The notes below the pieces were generated by a model that searched no databases, was not told where the DNA came from, and worked only from the letters and a program-made list of their open reading frames with translations. Shown here in pieces: positions 22,093-34,435 of a stretch of DNA of 64,000 bases. How positions within the stretch are numbered: the first letter of the stretch is position 1; each line of letters opens with the position of its first letter. This stretch comes from Atherix ibis (Eukaryota; Arthropoda; Insecta; Diptera; Athericidae), in assembly GCA_958298945.1 (NCBI GenBank), contig OY282606.1, positions 49,365,920-49,429,919 of the forward strand. The letters are read 5' to 3'. The position numbers and the translations under genes were made by a program.

Positions 22093-23029
22093 AATCAACA
22101 ATTAAAATCGTTTTATTAATTGGACTAATATTTTTGTCCAGAATTAATTTTTATTAAAAATGGTCACCCTTTTTTTAAATATAACAAAAGTGGCCTTAAT
22201 GCCGATTTTCGACATTTTTTCATTTAATATTGTAATAAAAAGTTTACAAAAGAAATTCTTTCAAAAAATTTTTAGAAAATTTTCGTTACCTTTCAAATAG
22301 ATTGCAAAATCTTCATTATAGCCAAAAAATCGACTGTTTAGAAAATATTCTATCTTGTAAAATTACACCAAATAAAAATTATAAAATTCATTTTAAACTT
22401 TTGTATCTCCTGGAAATGTATTGTTTTTAGACCTGATTTGGTTATATGTACATAAAATTTTTACTTAGGAAAAAATATTTTTTTTATGTTATATACAATA
22501 TATTTTTAAAAGTTAATTTTAAGCTATTATAAAAATATTATTTACAAATAAAATTGATTCTTAAGGATTATGTTTCTTTAAACAGATAACTGTTCCTCAT
22601 TTAATTCTAAAGCTTCTTCAAAAAAAATTAAATACTGTATTTTACTCTGGATAGTTTTTGTTAAAATATTTTTATAATTAATTGACACTGTTCAATTAAC
22701 ACTTTATCACAGAAAATTTAATTTCATCTGTAAGATCACTCCGGTTATTTTTTTTTACTTAAACTCTTGATTAAATAAAACAAACTATTTAATAATTTTT
22801 ATTAAAAAACATCATATTATTTAATTATATGAATATAATTATAAAATTAAATATAGTTATTACGAAGCTCTTTAAATATCAAAAAAGAAACTTCCAGTTA
22901 AGTAAATATGTTTTTACATATAATAGAATAGATAAATTAAAATAGTTTTAAAAAAATTATTTTAAAATGAATTAACATTTAACATACATTATACAGCCAT
23001 AAATTAGCTGAAGTAAATATTAGGTTGAA

Positions 23030-23305
23030 TCAATATTCTCTAAGGTTTGGGAGTCGTTCCTCTAATTGGTATTCTCTCAACAATTTGAGCATGTCAATTT
23101 GCAAATTTTCTACTGTTTCTGTCGAATTACAGTTTTGTTGATTTAAAGCTCTTAAGTAAATAAAATAACTTATACTGATCACCTTTGTGAGGTACCATGA
23201 TGGAATTCCCTAAAAATTTTCAAATCATCATCCAATAACGGTTTAGCCAAGTGAAAATCGCCTTGAAACGTTACAAATAAATTATGCATTCTGGAAGTAC
23301 TCTCT
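23030..23305 (-). pseudogene. unidentified coding-like segment (exon or relic)
   Basis: Two minus-strand frames abut. 23305-23180 follows an acceptor-like TTGCAG and reads ESTSRMHNLFVTFQGDFHLA, then KPLLDDDLKIFREFHHGTSQ. 23211-23030 reads GIPSWYLTKVISISYFIYLR, ALNQQNCNSTETVENLQ and LKLLREYQLEERLPNLREY, then TGA. A single-base shift near 23180 would join them; alternatively 23211 follows its own acceptor (AATTTTTAG). No stop occurs over 60 codons in the second frame, which is notable for this base composition. Not recognised; a terminal exon of an unknown gene and a decayed transposon are both possible. Confidence 0.35.
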
Positions 23306-25979
23306 CTGCAATGAATTTTTTACGGTATAAAGAAGAAAAAAAAATATTTATAATTCTCACTACAAGCTATTGTATAAGTTATGTTTGTGAAATTAGAACT
23401 GCTTATCCCCAACTTGAGTTTGCACGGCTTATGCATGTAAATTATTCAACCTTAAATCTATCTATTCAGAGTTGATTAGCATAGCATAGAAACAAGTGCT
23501 CGTATATCATTAGTCAGATTTTTCCAACTTCATTTCCTGCTTTTAGGCAAATTAGAAATATATTCAAAATAAAATTCAAGAACAATAACATTAAAAACTA
23601 AATATTAAAATATGAACCACTCATAATTTCTTTAGAACAAAATAATTATTAGAAATTTATAAAATGTAATACAAACAAACAAAAATATAGAAGATAACTT
23701 GAAGCAGTTTTTTTATAGCAATTAAATTTTCTATCTGAAACTGAACTTTAAGAGATATTCCTTTATTATAGTGCTTAGCTAGAATATGGAATCCCAAACT
23801 TACTATTCTAGGGCATCTGTTAGCATATATGGTCTCAAAAGTATGTTAGAGACCTTAGACTATATTAGTATTTTTAGTATTATGCTCCTTTTTGCATTTT
23901 TAGTCTCCTAAATTGAAACAATAATATTGAAATCTGTTTTAAATTAAAAGAAATTTTATGCAAAAAATCAAATCAATAATTTTTTAACAAAAATATAGTA
24001 AAAACAATATTAAATTTTATGAAATATTTACAATCTTATTTTGTATAATAATCGTACGAGCACAATAAACAGATGTTCAAGATAAGATATTCATAATTAT
24101 GATGTTTTGCATTTGGAAATTCCATAATCGTAAAAATATTTCCTGATTTTCAATAACTATTCAAATGTCATAAAGAGAATTTTATAAAACAATTCATAAA
24201 GTTGGACTCATAACACAGAACGGTTAAATATGATTGCATATCCTAAAGCGGTCGATAACAAACGAATCCTATTATTGTGAATATCATACGAACCCCTACA
24301 TGAATATGCACATATGTATGAAAAGATGTTTTATAGAAGAGACATTATTGTTCAAGTTGAAAAGTAAAAGACTGCATACTTCGATTCGTTCAATTTGAAT
24401 TGCATTTCAATGTTTGTCTAAAACGGTTGTCTTCAAACAAAAATATGCCCCAACCCTCCACAGAATTCAATATCATTTCAAAAACTTATTTCTATATTAT
24501 TGTCATGATTGTCACCTAGCTTAGCAAGGAATTCGCCTACAGTTTAAACTGAAGGGAAGATTCTATAATTTAACGTCATGTACGAGTAGCTGATTTAGTA
24601 CATGTTATCGTTATAGGACTGTCAGTTATAGCACGCCATCACAAAAAGACGATAGAGACCCACTGCATTGACACACAACACAAAATGAACATGCTTCGAG
24701 TACCTTTCTACCCATTCACAATATCTACAGAACCGTCGCATAACTATTGACATATCCATTTAAAGATACTCCTATCTAAGCTCAAACATAACATACTAGC
24801 CCTTGTAAACAGACTATACAATGCACCATACAATATTTTTCACTTTCAGTTATGGTTCATGTCTAGTCTAACAAATACGATTATTAACATTTAATTTTTA
24901 GACATTTATAAGTGAGAAAATATATTTTCCATTGTTAGTTATTTCTTTCATATTTTTCTTAACTAAAATTGTATTATTTCAACATATAATTTTCTATAAT
25001 TATAAAATTAAAATAATTAAACTGCAGGACTTCATAATGCACTTTACTGATAATATTGTTTCGGTTTCTATTTTGTTTCTTTTCTCTTATTATTTTTTAA
25101 CCATTTTATTCATTTTAATGGAAAATTAATTTTTGCTCTACACATACACGTATGTACTTAATGAAAATAATATACTTTATTGATGGACATCTAAGTAATT
25201 ATCTGTAACCGAACTAGTATAGCATTTTTCTGCATGAAACGTTGTTACAGCGAGATGGCGCTGTGTATTAATATTATGAAAAAATGGCGGAATGTGTCAT
25301 AATTTCATTCAAATAAAAATTGAATTTAATTTTTTTCCCACATACAAATATAAAAATTATATTTGCAAAGTTAACTATGAGTATAAAACTTTTTTTAAAT
25401 TTAGATTATTATAATTTTTTTAAATTTAGGTTTTTTATTTAATAAACTTGTAAATATAAAATTGTATGCAACCATAAAAAAATGATTTATGAATTAAATC
25501 GAAATTTGTCAAAATTTTTGATTGTCATAAATAAATAATTCATAATTACTTAATAAAGTCTAAATTAACTATAATTTTATCAAATGGTGTAAAAATAGAA
25601 TAAAAGCAAAAACCTAAAAATTTTATATAATTCCTTAAAAAATATTCAAGTAATTATTTTTAACAAAAAAAAAATCAAGCTAAATTAATTGTTGTTTAAG
25701 TAACCACAAAATAGATCTAATACTTCGGTAATAAACTATATAATACTTATTCTAAAAAAGAACAAAATTCGACTTAAAATTAATACCTTCAAAATTTATG
25801 GTAGAGCGATTTGTTTATTTTGATATTTACACGCTATTTTAATTTTTGAACAAATTTTAGAAAATTATTACCTACACTTGGAAAATTTTTTTCAATATTT
25901 TTTTATGATTTTTCGTCTATGTAAACAGATAAACAAAAGAATCTCAATAGATTAATCAAGAAAGTGTTTTTATAATTCG
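23306..25979. other. AT-rich intergenic sequence
   Basis: No supported gene. Moderately complex patches at 24240-24860 do not form convincing frames. Confidence 0.55.
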
Positions 25980-26332
25980 GTAAGTACTCACAGTTAGGAA
26001 AATTATTCTGCTTTACTATAACCAACCAAGTATAATTAAATTTTAGAATTATTTAGTGGATATAATAAGGCAAGTAATAATAAAAAAAATTGGATTTTTT
26101 ATCATCTAAAACGATTTTTAATCACCAAGTTTCTAAAGTGTTCAAGACATTAAGAAATATTAATTTTGAGTTATTAAAAAATTTGGTTTAAAAATCAAAA
26201 TCATAATTTAAAAATTTTAAAAATTAATCCCAATAATCCTATGCACCAAAAATATAATGAAATACATTTTAAATTAACTTATTTGTTAATAATTAATAGT
26301 TTTTTTTAATTAAATTATATTTCTTATTTCAG
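25980..26332 (+). other. predicted intron in the 5' UTR of the 26377 gene
   Basis: The right border is a strong acceptor, TTATTTCAG|ATTC at 26332, 44 nt before the ATG. A strong donor, TTCG|GTAAGTAC at 25979/25980, lies 353 nt upstream. The acceptor is convincing; pairing with this donor is inference, and the first exon could lie much farther upstream, for example near 21.1 kb. Confidence 0.4.
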
Positions 26333-26376
26333 ATTCACAGCACATTGAAACTCGATAGAAAGTACAATAATACAAA

Positions 26377-27225
26377 ATGAAAATATTTGGAACAATTTCA
26401 AATGTTCTCACCTGGTTTTCTGTAATTGCGTCAATTAATGCTTTTAGTTTGGGTCACGATCGAACAGATCTTCCTACAACGGATTCATCAACAGAAATCA
26501 ATACTGCGAGTAATAAAGTTGAAAATCTGTCAGATGAATTGAAAAATGATCAAGAGAAAGATTTGACAGCGCAAAGTAGTCAACGAAAGAACAGAATGCT
26601 GGGATATTTTGACCATTATGAACCGCAATTTTTACCGCCTGCCGTGTTTATACCGATGCCGTTCTATAATGACTACCAACCATACGAAATCGAAGAGGAA
26701 GCAGACAATTTCGAAAACGATTTGATGTCACGCGCCAATCGACATCGACCGTCATCAACGAAGCCAACCAATTACCAAAACTCACCTATGTTCTATATTC
26801 GCCTACCACCTACGCCGTACATGTTTGTACCGGGAATGGGATATGTTTCACAGCCGCCAAACTTCTCTCCGATACCATCGCTTCCTGTAATGCGTCCCCA
26901 AATTCCAGCACTTGCCGTTAGTCCATTTGTTAATTTACCAGTAAACTTTATCTCGAATGGACGGCCTTCGAACATTTATCAGTACAACACGGATTTCCGT
27001 CAACATTATCCAGCAGCGTTTATGCCACCACGCCAAACAGCACCTACAATACCTCGACCACAGCGCCCAGCCTATGCCAACAAGGCATCTTATGGTGACT
27101 CAAAAATTACAAACCTTAAAGGCCCATTCAATTTCAATGGACGACCACAGGATATATTCATTCTTCCAAATAGTATAAATCCCATGTACACAAATTCAAT
27201 AAATCCGTACTTATCACTTATCTAA
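26377..27225 (+). CDS. secreted proline-rich protein with RLPPTPY and FNGRP blocks (copy 2)
   Basis: A complete 282-residue single coding exon. The ATG at 26377 follows a 3' splice site at 26332 and gives a signal peptide (residues 1-22, MKIFGTISNVLTWFSVIAS...INA). Residues 27-75 are hydrophilic and Ser/Asp/Glu-rich; 80-105 are Pro/Tyr/Phe-rich. Residues 138-161 hold the block FYIRLPPTPYMFVPGMGY, then VSQPP, shared with the 59700 gene. A weaker NGRP motif occurs at 194-197. The C-terminal block DSKITNLKGPF, then NFNGRPQDIFIL (241-263), is shared with both paralogs. There are no Cys after the signal, no membrane span and no enzyme motif. A role in cuticle, matrix or eggshell is inferred from secretion and composition. 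Not recognised by name. Confidence 0.85.
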   Translation: MKIFGTISNVLTWFSVIASINAFSLGHDRTDLPTTDSSTEINTASNKVENLSDELKNDQEKDLTAQSSQRKNRMLGYFDHYEPQFLPPAVFIPMPFYNDYQPYEIEEEADNFENDLMSRANRHRPSSTKPTNYQNSPMFYIRLPPTPYMFVPGMGYVSQPPNFSPIPSLPVMRPQIPALAVSPFVNLPVNFISNGRPSNIYQYNTDFRQHYPAAFMPPRQTAPTIPRPQRPAYANKASYGDSKITNLKGPFNFNGRPQDIFILPNSINPMYTNSINPYLSLI

Positions 27226-27617
27226 GAACATTATAGCAAATATTTTATTTTATTACAATAATATAAAAGAAAAAAAATTAATCGTAATAACAGTTTTGTG
27301 TAGAAGTCAATTAGTATAAATGTGCACGCATCAAAATATTCCTAGTTAAATATTTAATTTGAAAATATAAACAAAATTAAATTTACTAAAAATTGTGCAA
27401 TTTTATTTGATATTTTATAATAATATAAAAAATAGGTAAAATAATTGTATGTGTGATTGTGAATAGATTAAGAAGAAATTAATTAAAAACAAAAAAGACT
27501 GCATATACTCAAAAAACATTTTATTATTTTTTTTTCATTTTTTTGGTTATACGAGTATCTGATTTAACGGATAACCAGTAAACCGTTAGAAAATATGTCA
27601 TTATTTCTAAAATTAGA

Positions 27618-27738
27618 CTAGTGTCCTCTGGTACGGCGAGGGCGAGTATGTCTACAAAGAGTACGCAAACGTTCTTCAGTTGGAATACGACTCAAGACAT
27701 TCCGTCGCCAAATGACTTTTAGTGTTGTACTAATATTT
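27618..27738 (-). CDS. candidate terminal exon of an unknown gene
   Basis: On the minus strand an acceptor (TATCATTTCAAG, AG at 27739-27740) is followed by one base and then 39 codons ending in TAG (27618-27620). The residues include STTLKVIWRRNVLSRIPTEE, then RLRTLCRHTRPRRTRGH. The segment is markedly richer in G+C than its surroundings and uses many CGN codons, which is why I take it as coding. It lies tail-to-tail with the 26377 gene, about 390 bp beyond that gene's stop. No upstream exons were identified, and the product is unknown. Confidence 0.35.
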
Positions 27739-28340
27739 CTTGAAATGATAATTAAAAAAAACTATTTAAAATAGTATGGATAAAATGTTATTATTCTAGT
27801 AGTAGGCATCCTTTAAATATTGTAGTTCATTCAATTTATCAAGAATACACCAAAGGAAAATTAAGATAGTTTATAATATTGTACATTCCTTTTAATTACA
27901 AATATTAAGACATAAAAACTATCCATAATTTACACAGCCACATTATAGGTCATGTAAACTTTTTTGTAGAAAAAAATTCTAAATAATTTTAGTATTTTCA
28001 TCAATACCTTTAGTTATAAAAATAAACACTAAAGCTCTGAGAAATGCAAACACTAAAGCTTTTTTAAAAAAAACACTAAATATTTTAAAATTTTATAAGG
28101 TAAATTTTTCCAAAAAAAATTTGTATTCTTTTTTTAAAAAAATTTAACAAAAATACAGATATCTGCAAAAACATTAAAAATTAAAACGTCAAGTGACTTG
28201 CTAAATTTAAAATATGTAGTTTAGTTATTACTATTTTAGTTAAATACACAAGTTATAAAATCAAGTAAAATACTTCCACATCCCAAAACTTCATTATAGA
28301 ATCTTCCCATTTAGGACATCTCCATATTATGGTAACCTAT
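27739..28340. other. AT-rich sequence
   Basis: Nothing supported; would be intronic if the 27618-27738 exon is real. Confidence 0.5.
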
Positions 28341-28600
28341 GGGCAATCAGAATGGCGGTAGTGATTGCAGAAACATCTCCATTGTCAGTGGCGTCCACGC
28401 AGCGCTGGAAGCAATATTCTTCCAGATTATGTAGCATTTTAAAATAAGACTTTTAACCAAAGGAAATTTAAATCGCGTTCGCCTTAGGTCATATGGGAAT
28501 TTTGGGTAATGAGCATGCGAATGAGGTCACGCAAGAAACCCTCCTGCATCCAGTGCCCGAAGTACACCCTATTTACCTTGCCTGATAACAAAATAACATT
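28341..28600 (+). pseudogene. Jockey-like LINE RNase H fragment
   Basis: The plus-strand frame contains GVHAALEAIFF, then after stops FALGHMGILGNEHANEVTQE, close to the RNase H signature VPGH.GI.GNE.AD.AAK of Jockey-clade retrotransposons (the catalytic Asp of NE.AD is Asn here). Only this short part survives, with several stops. No poly(A) or ends were seen. Confidence 0.5.
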
Positions 28601-30326
28601 TAACATTTTTAATTTCTCGTAGGTAAATAGACTGACCAATGACCAATAATTTTTTATTCGCCTACTCCCAATAAACCAGTCTACAGGACATCTATACCAA
28701 AATTTTGATCCCGAAATATTTTTATGTGTCACCAAATAGCCTCAAGGTCGTGGCGCTGCATTATAGACCATGGGCTCATATTTTAGAAAATTTGATACAA
28801 ACAAACAAATAATTAAATAAAATATAATTGGAATATTTACTGATAACAACATCGTAATTCTCTCACAAATCCTGCATTATTATTTTTATAAAATTTGATT
28901 AACAGCAACTAAAATAACATTTCTATAGAATTTTAGTAATAATAATTTTATAAATTAAACTCCCAAAAAGAAAAGTTCTTATATGAGCAAATAAAAAAGA
29001 ATGTATTTAAATAGTTTCTGTTAAAAATTATTTAATGCAGAAAAAAGGTATCAAATTTTCTATTTTATTTTTATTATTATTTTTTTAGACTAAATTGCAT
29101 GAATTTATAGAGCATTTTAAACTTATGATATTTTATAGCACCTACGCCTCTTCGATCGTACAATTTGTATACATTCGATGCGATCAATCAAAGTAAATCA
29201 ACAAGACTTGAACACAAAGCAAAAGTCATATTTGACCTTAATTTTTTCTTTTTAAAAAAATCTGAATCTTTTAACGGATTTCAAAGTAATCGAAATGAAA
29301 GGCGCTTCTTTTCTAATCTCAACTACTGTTCAATATAGAATCTACAATATATATAGATAAAAAAAGATATTCTATAGCAATTATCTTGATTTAATGGATT
29401 AAATTCGGTTCGAATAAAAATTTGAACAATAAAAAAGTTCACACTTTTTTCCGTTCTGCATGAATATTTCTTGTAATAGTGGCCAATTTTTAGAACTTCT
29501 AGTGCTATAATGAAAATCATCTGTAAAAAAGGCTTTTAAGTCTGTAAAAAATTATGATTGGATATTAATCATATTGGGATTAAGATATTTTCAGTTAGCA
29601 CCTATATTACAAGTGTTTTTTTTATGTTAGTAAAAAGGCACTTTTTTACGTAAAAATGTACTACGGAAATAAGATTAAGATTACTTGCTTAGCTTGGGTG
29701 TAACAGTTTTGATAGTTTTAAAAATCATTGTTAAACTACTGTACATTTTTTTTCCTTTTACTTTTAAATGTTTTTTGACTATTATCATAAAAAGAAACCT
29801 TATTCGATTATTCATATATCAATAAGGTAAATGGTGGATTTCGTAGTAATTTGTGTGTAAAGTGCATTTTTTAATTATTAAAATTAAAATCTATTGTTTT
29901 TAAATATTAGATAAAACGACAAGTACCCGAACTACAGAAGCCCATCTCCCTTTATAATAATATTTGCATTTTTGTCTTAATAGTATACATCATTTACTAA
30001 GATTATATGCTCAAAAAATGATTAAGTGTACAACATTTTCAATATTCATCTAAAAAAAAGTTAAAAATTAAAAGCCAACTTACTCATAACCACCAAGAAT
30101 GATCCCAAACCCTACTATAAAAAAAGAATGGACCGACCGTTTTGCTATTAAGTCTGTTACATGCCTAGCCATAGAATAGCGCTGTAAATCAAGTGTTCAC
30201 GAAAGCCTAAAGGCTCTCCAGTTAAAATTTTGGTTGATTTCCCTATTCTGTAAAAACATCTCTTATTAAAAAGTATAATATAGAAAACAACAGACAGAAA
30301 CAACGGCAAATAACGCGGCGAAAAAA
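28601..30326. other. AT-rich intergenic sequence
   Basis: No supported feature. 30060-30320 is slightly more complex and directly precedes the RTE-like fragment, to which it may belong. Confidence 0.5.
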
Positions 30327-30880
30327 TTGCACAGGCTAACAAAGCAGCATTACAAGAAATTTGGTGGACATGGACTGCTATTTTGGAGAAGAGCAATTAT
30401 TATTCAGATCTTCGATGAAAGCAAAAGAAAATACATGGTGACAACGTCGGCATCTAAAACAATGCCAATTAGCTCTAGTCATATACAGATAGTAGATCAC
30501 AGCTTCGAAAGAGTTAAATTATTTTTTTATTTAGGGCCAATGGTCGCAGCCGATAAAAACATAGGGGAAGAAATCTCTACTTGATCCAGTCTAAATTATT
30601 TTGGTCAAAAATTCTGATTCTAACGTCGAAGCTACTGCTAAACAAGATATTAATATTGATGTATTCTTCGAAAACTTGGACTTTCAGAAAAAACTATTGC
30701 GAATTCTTGTTTGTCCTCGAGAGGAGGATCCTTCAAAGAATATTTAGTCCCTTCCATACGAATGGATGATTCCGGAGTCTATTTAATGATGAGATCCTGG
30801 AACGTCACAGCGGCCGCCCGGTTGTTGATAAAAGTAAGCTCAATAGGCTCCTGTGGGCTAAACACTAACTCTATTTATAG
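30327..30880 (+). pseudogene. RTE-like non-LTR retrotransposon RT fragment
   Basis: Successive plus-strand frames read DESKRKYMVTT, FERVKLFFYLGPMVAADKNI, GEEIST, WTFRKNYCEFLFVLERRILQ, RIFSPFHTNG, then FNDEILERH, SGRPVVDK and LNRLLWA. This order matches the C-terminal end of RTE/BovB-type reverse transcriptases: KYMV, F.YLG..V....N...EI, E.WTL...D...L..FERK.LRRI.GP, then R.NDEL. Several stops and frameshifts are present. The catalytic Y/FADD region is not visible. Only the 3' part of the ORF remains. Confidence 0.65.
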
Positions 30881-33800
30881 TCCCAGAAACTAAAGTAAGA
30901 CTTATCTCCAATGGAGCTACGGCGTTAGCGGTGGTGCCAAAAATATGATGGAAGCGTCGAACTTCTGTTTTTTTTTTGTTTCAGCAGGTCTAAACCAAAC
31001 TTTCGGTTGTCGAGTGAGGATAAATTTATATATTCTAGTATCAGTCTCCCTTTTTATATTAAATAATATGATTTGTTTTCAGGGCTTAGCATTTCTTTTT
31101 AAAAAAAAATTAAATAGAATTGGAAATTTCTAAAAATTATTTAAAACTTTTATATTTAAGATAATTAAAAAACAAAAATAAATTATTTGCATTCTGAACC
31201 ATATCAATATAAATAATTTAAAAATTATAATTATCTTAGAGGGAAAGGAGGTGAAATGATATTATATTATATTTTCAAAAAGGTTTTTTTTTTATAACTA
31301 ACACTTAAATCAAAATTTGGTGCTCGCATTTAGGGTGCTTAACGTATCAGGACGAAATCCGTATAATAGCAGAAATAAAACTGCCTTACACAAATAAACT
31401 ATATTCCTAATGATGTTTTGTATTATTTTTTTCAATGAGAGCGTTCTTAATAAGTTCAACTTGATAAAAAAAATAACCATATAATTTCTAAAAATTTTTT
31501 AAATACTTTAATTTATCCATAGTCTATCCTGATTTTACAAATTATAATATTATTATATGTAAAATCTGTTGAAAAATAACATCCATAATAAATCACCCAT
31601 AACGGAAAGGATATTCTGTTTCGATAATAATGAACAAAATCTTATTATATAAAAACTTTTTTAATGAGTTTATCTTAAAAGTGAAATTTCCCATTTTACC
31701 ATTTTTTTCATGTTCATTTTTGAAAAATTATCGGATTCTTTTTGTCATTATTAATGTGTGATATTCAATTTGTAAATTCTCAGTTACATTTCTGTTTAAT
31801 GATAATGAATATTCATTTGCAAGCAGCAAAGAGTTCATTACACGATCAGATGATGTGTGTATGAACACACTGCCGTAAGGAGTAGAGGCAAAATAAAAAT
31901 ACGAAATTATATTGCCATAAAAGAAATTTGCTAAACACCTATTCTTGAATACAAAAGCAATCAAAATGAAGAACATCAGAAATAGTGCTAGCCATCATCA
32001 TTAAAGCAGATAGAAAGCCACCTGAGGGTCTCAGTACTACACATGCAAATCTATTCCACTTCACTTAAAGCTACACATAGTATTAAAATAAAATCATATA
32101 TTTACATGCATATACGAGTATGTAAGAATTGCAGTTTCCAATAACAGGTGCAATTAAAACCAACTAAATACGTTTCGTAGTATTTCTTTTTATTTCTGGG
32201 TTTTAACTTATATGAACATATCAAGAAAATCATAAAATTCCAGAAGATTGGTTAAAGTTGAAGATGAAATGTGATTTAATACGGAATATGAGAGATCACA
32301 CATGAAAAAAAAGAACAAAATTGAAAAGATCATTTTGTGTATAGGTTTGTCTATATTTAGCATTAACCGCTTAAAGCTAATATCTAAATAAAACCAATCT
32401 AAACCTGTATATCGTTTAGATCTATTGTGTATTATACGTTTATAGGATACCAGTATATCAGACTTAGAGGTAAGACAACAGCAACGGAGATCATATTCTT
32501 AATGATAATAACATTGAAATATTAGTGCAACGAATGATCGGTAAAGTTGGTTGATCGTGCAAGATGAAGATCAGATGTATGGGCACAAGAAGAGAAAAGA
32601 TGCCGCAATGACCGTCCTTGGAAGGTCGCTTCACGGTATCTGGGCACACAAGTGGCCAACTGCTCTAACTCTAACAACACTGGCACCAGTCGACGGTTAC
32701 GGCTTGCTAGTGGTTAGCGCACACCTTAAAACATGATCTCAACATTCCCGCAAGAGTTAGAAAAATGAGCTGAATCTTCGGGATTCTTCACCTTAGAGGT
32801 ATGCTAAAGAAACATGAATAATTCGGATTTCTTGGATGAGTTATTATTTTTTCCCTTCCGTTTTCATATCCGTTAGGAGCTTAAGATTTAAGCTTAAGCT
32901 GTTATTACGATTTTTACATTGTAATATTTCTCTTTCGTTACATCTTCGATGGGTTCTGGTATTTTTTCCTCCCAAAATTCGCCTTTTACGCGATAAAAAA
33001 ATCATACCCACTTTCTTATTTAAAATATATTTTACTATTTTTTCAATAATTATTCCATTTAATAATTCATTTTAAGTGTAATTTGAATTCTGAACACATT
33101 TGTACACTAATCCATCGAACCCCAAAAAATCAGAGTATTACCGCTTATCATGCTTTTCGTTGTCTATTGTTAGTACAATGGAGAAAATTTTACCAAACAT
33201 AAAAGGATATTGAATAAAGGTAATTATCGTGTGCAGTTCCCATTTATGATTATATTCAGCGACTTGTAATTCTGCACATTACCCAAAAAGGTGTGGAGAA
33301 TTCCTACCGTTCGTTCAATTTCCGGTTGATAGAAGTATTTTACAGATTTTTTCTTATAGATGTTAATATGATTTTCATACTTTTGATTCCTAAAAAAAAA
33401 TATTTTGGAAAAAGGTTTTTGAACTTGAACATTCTATGGTACAATCAGGTAATAATATATGCTTAAGTAATTTTTTAATGTATTTGTATAATTTTTTCAA
33501 GAATTGAATATTTTATCCTATTATTTTAGTTAATTTAATTTTTTCATGTTTCATACTAAATTTTAATAGAATTGAAATAATTTACAAAAAAGTACTTAGA
33601 TTTGAAAGCGTCTCATTATTGTGAATAGTTTGACTACGCAAAGAATATTGCAGTAGCAATTTTCAATTTTCCATTTCAAAAATTTACTTTTAAAGTTAAA
33701 TAGCCTTTATTTTTTAAATCTTTAAAAACTTAAAGATCATACACGTATTACTTTGAAATAACAACATTATCATAAACAAATTCTTTTTTCGAAATAATAC

Positions 33801-33949
33801 TATTATTTTAATTTCGAAGCTTTAAAAGCTACCACTTATACTAGATCATTTTTAAATTTTTTTCTATAAATGAACTAACTATATTTATCCGACAGATTTG
33901 AATAATAATAAATTTGCTTTAACTAAAAACATTTAATTCATTCTCTTGT
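30881..33949. other. intergenic sequence with an unidentified GC-richer patch
   Basis: Mostly A/T-rich. 32540-32760 is about 50% GC by eye and includes a 61-codon plus frame (32551-32736, MIVQDEDQMYGHKKRKDAAM...) that I could not assign. An 82-codon minus frame at 31728-31976 was not accepted as a gene. Confidence 0.4.
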
Positions 33950-34435
33950 CGAGATGATTATGATTCAGTTGAGACGATTATGATCTTATTGGGATGATCA
34001 TGGTACTGTTAGGGTAATTATCATTTTGATGAGACGATCAATTTACTGGAACAATTATTATTCTATTGGAATAAATGTGATCCTAATGCAATGACAATGA
34101 TTTAATATGGACCTATTGATAAGTATGTAGCCCTATTGGTATGACTCTATTGGAGTGAGCATAGCCATATAAGGACGATTATGATCGGATTGTGACGATA
34201 CTGATATTATTGGATCGATCCTGATGTTGTTGGGACGATTAAAATCCAGTTAGGATAACCGAGATCCTAATGGGATTATTATGATCACATTGAAACTATC
34301 GTGGTCATTTTGGGGCAGTCATAATCATATTGGTACGATCGTGCTCCTATTATAGCAATCATGATCTTGTTAGATGGCACATGATTTTATTAGGCTGATT
34401 TTACAATAGTTCTATTAGGATAATCCATACTTGTC
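33950..34435. repeat. degenerate minisatellite, 20-bp unit
   Basis: About 24 consecutive units follow a consensus close to TGGGACGATTATGATCCTAT. Nearly all units are exactly 20 bp even though individual units differ at many positions; exceptions are a disturbed stretch near 34090-34150 and a 25-bp unit near the end. The flanks share TTGTCGAGA (33947 and 34431). Not coding: 20 is not a multiple of three and stops occur in all frames. Confidence 0.85.

Noticed and set aside
31728..31976. 82-codon minus frame
   Set aside because: Partly protein-like (NRNVTENLQIEYHTL), but no domain, splice context or homolog is evident.
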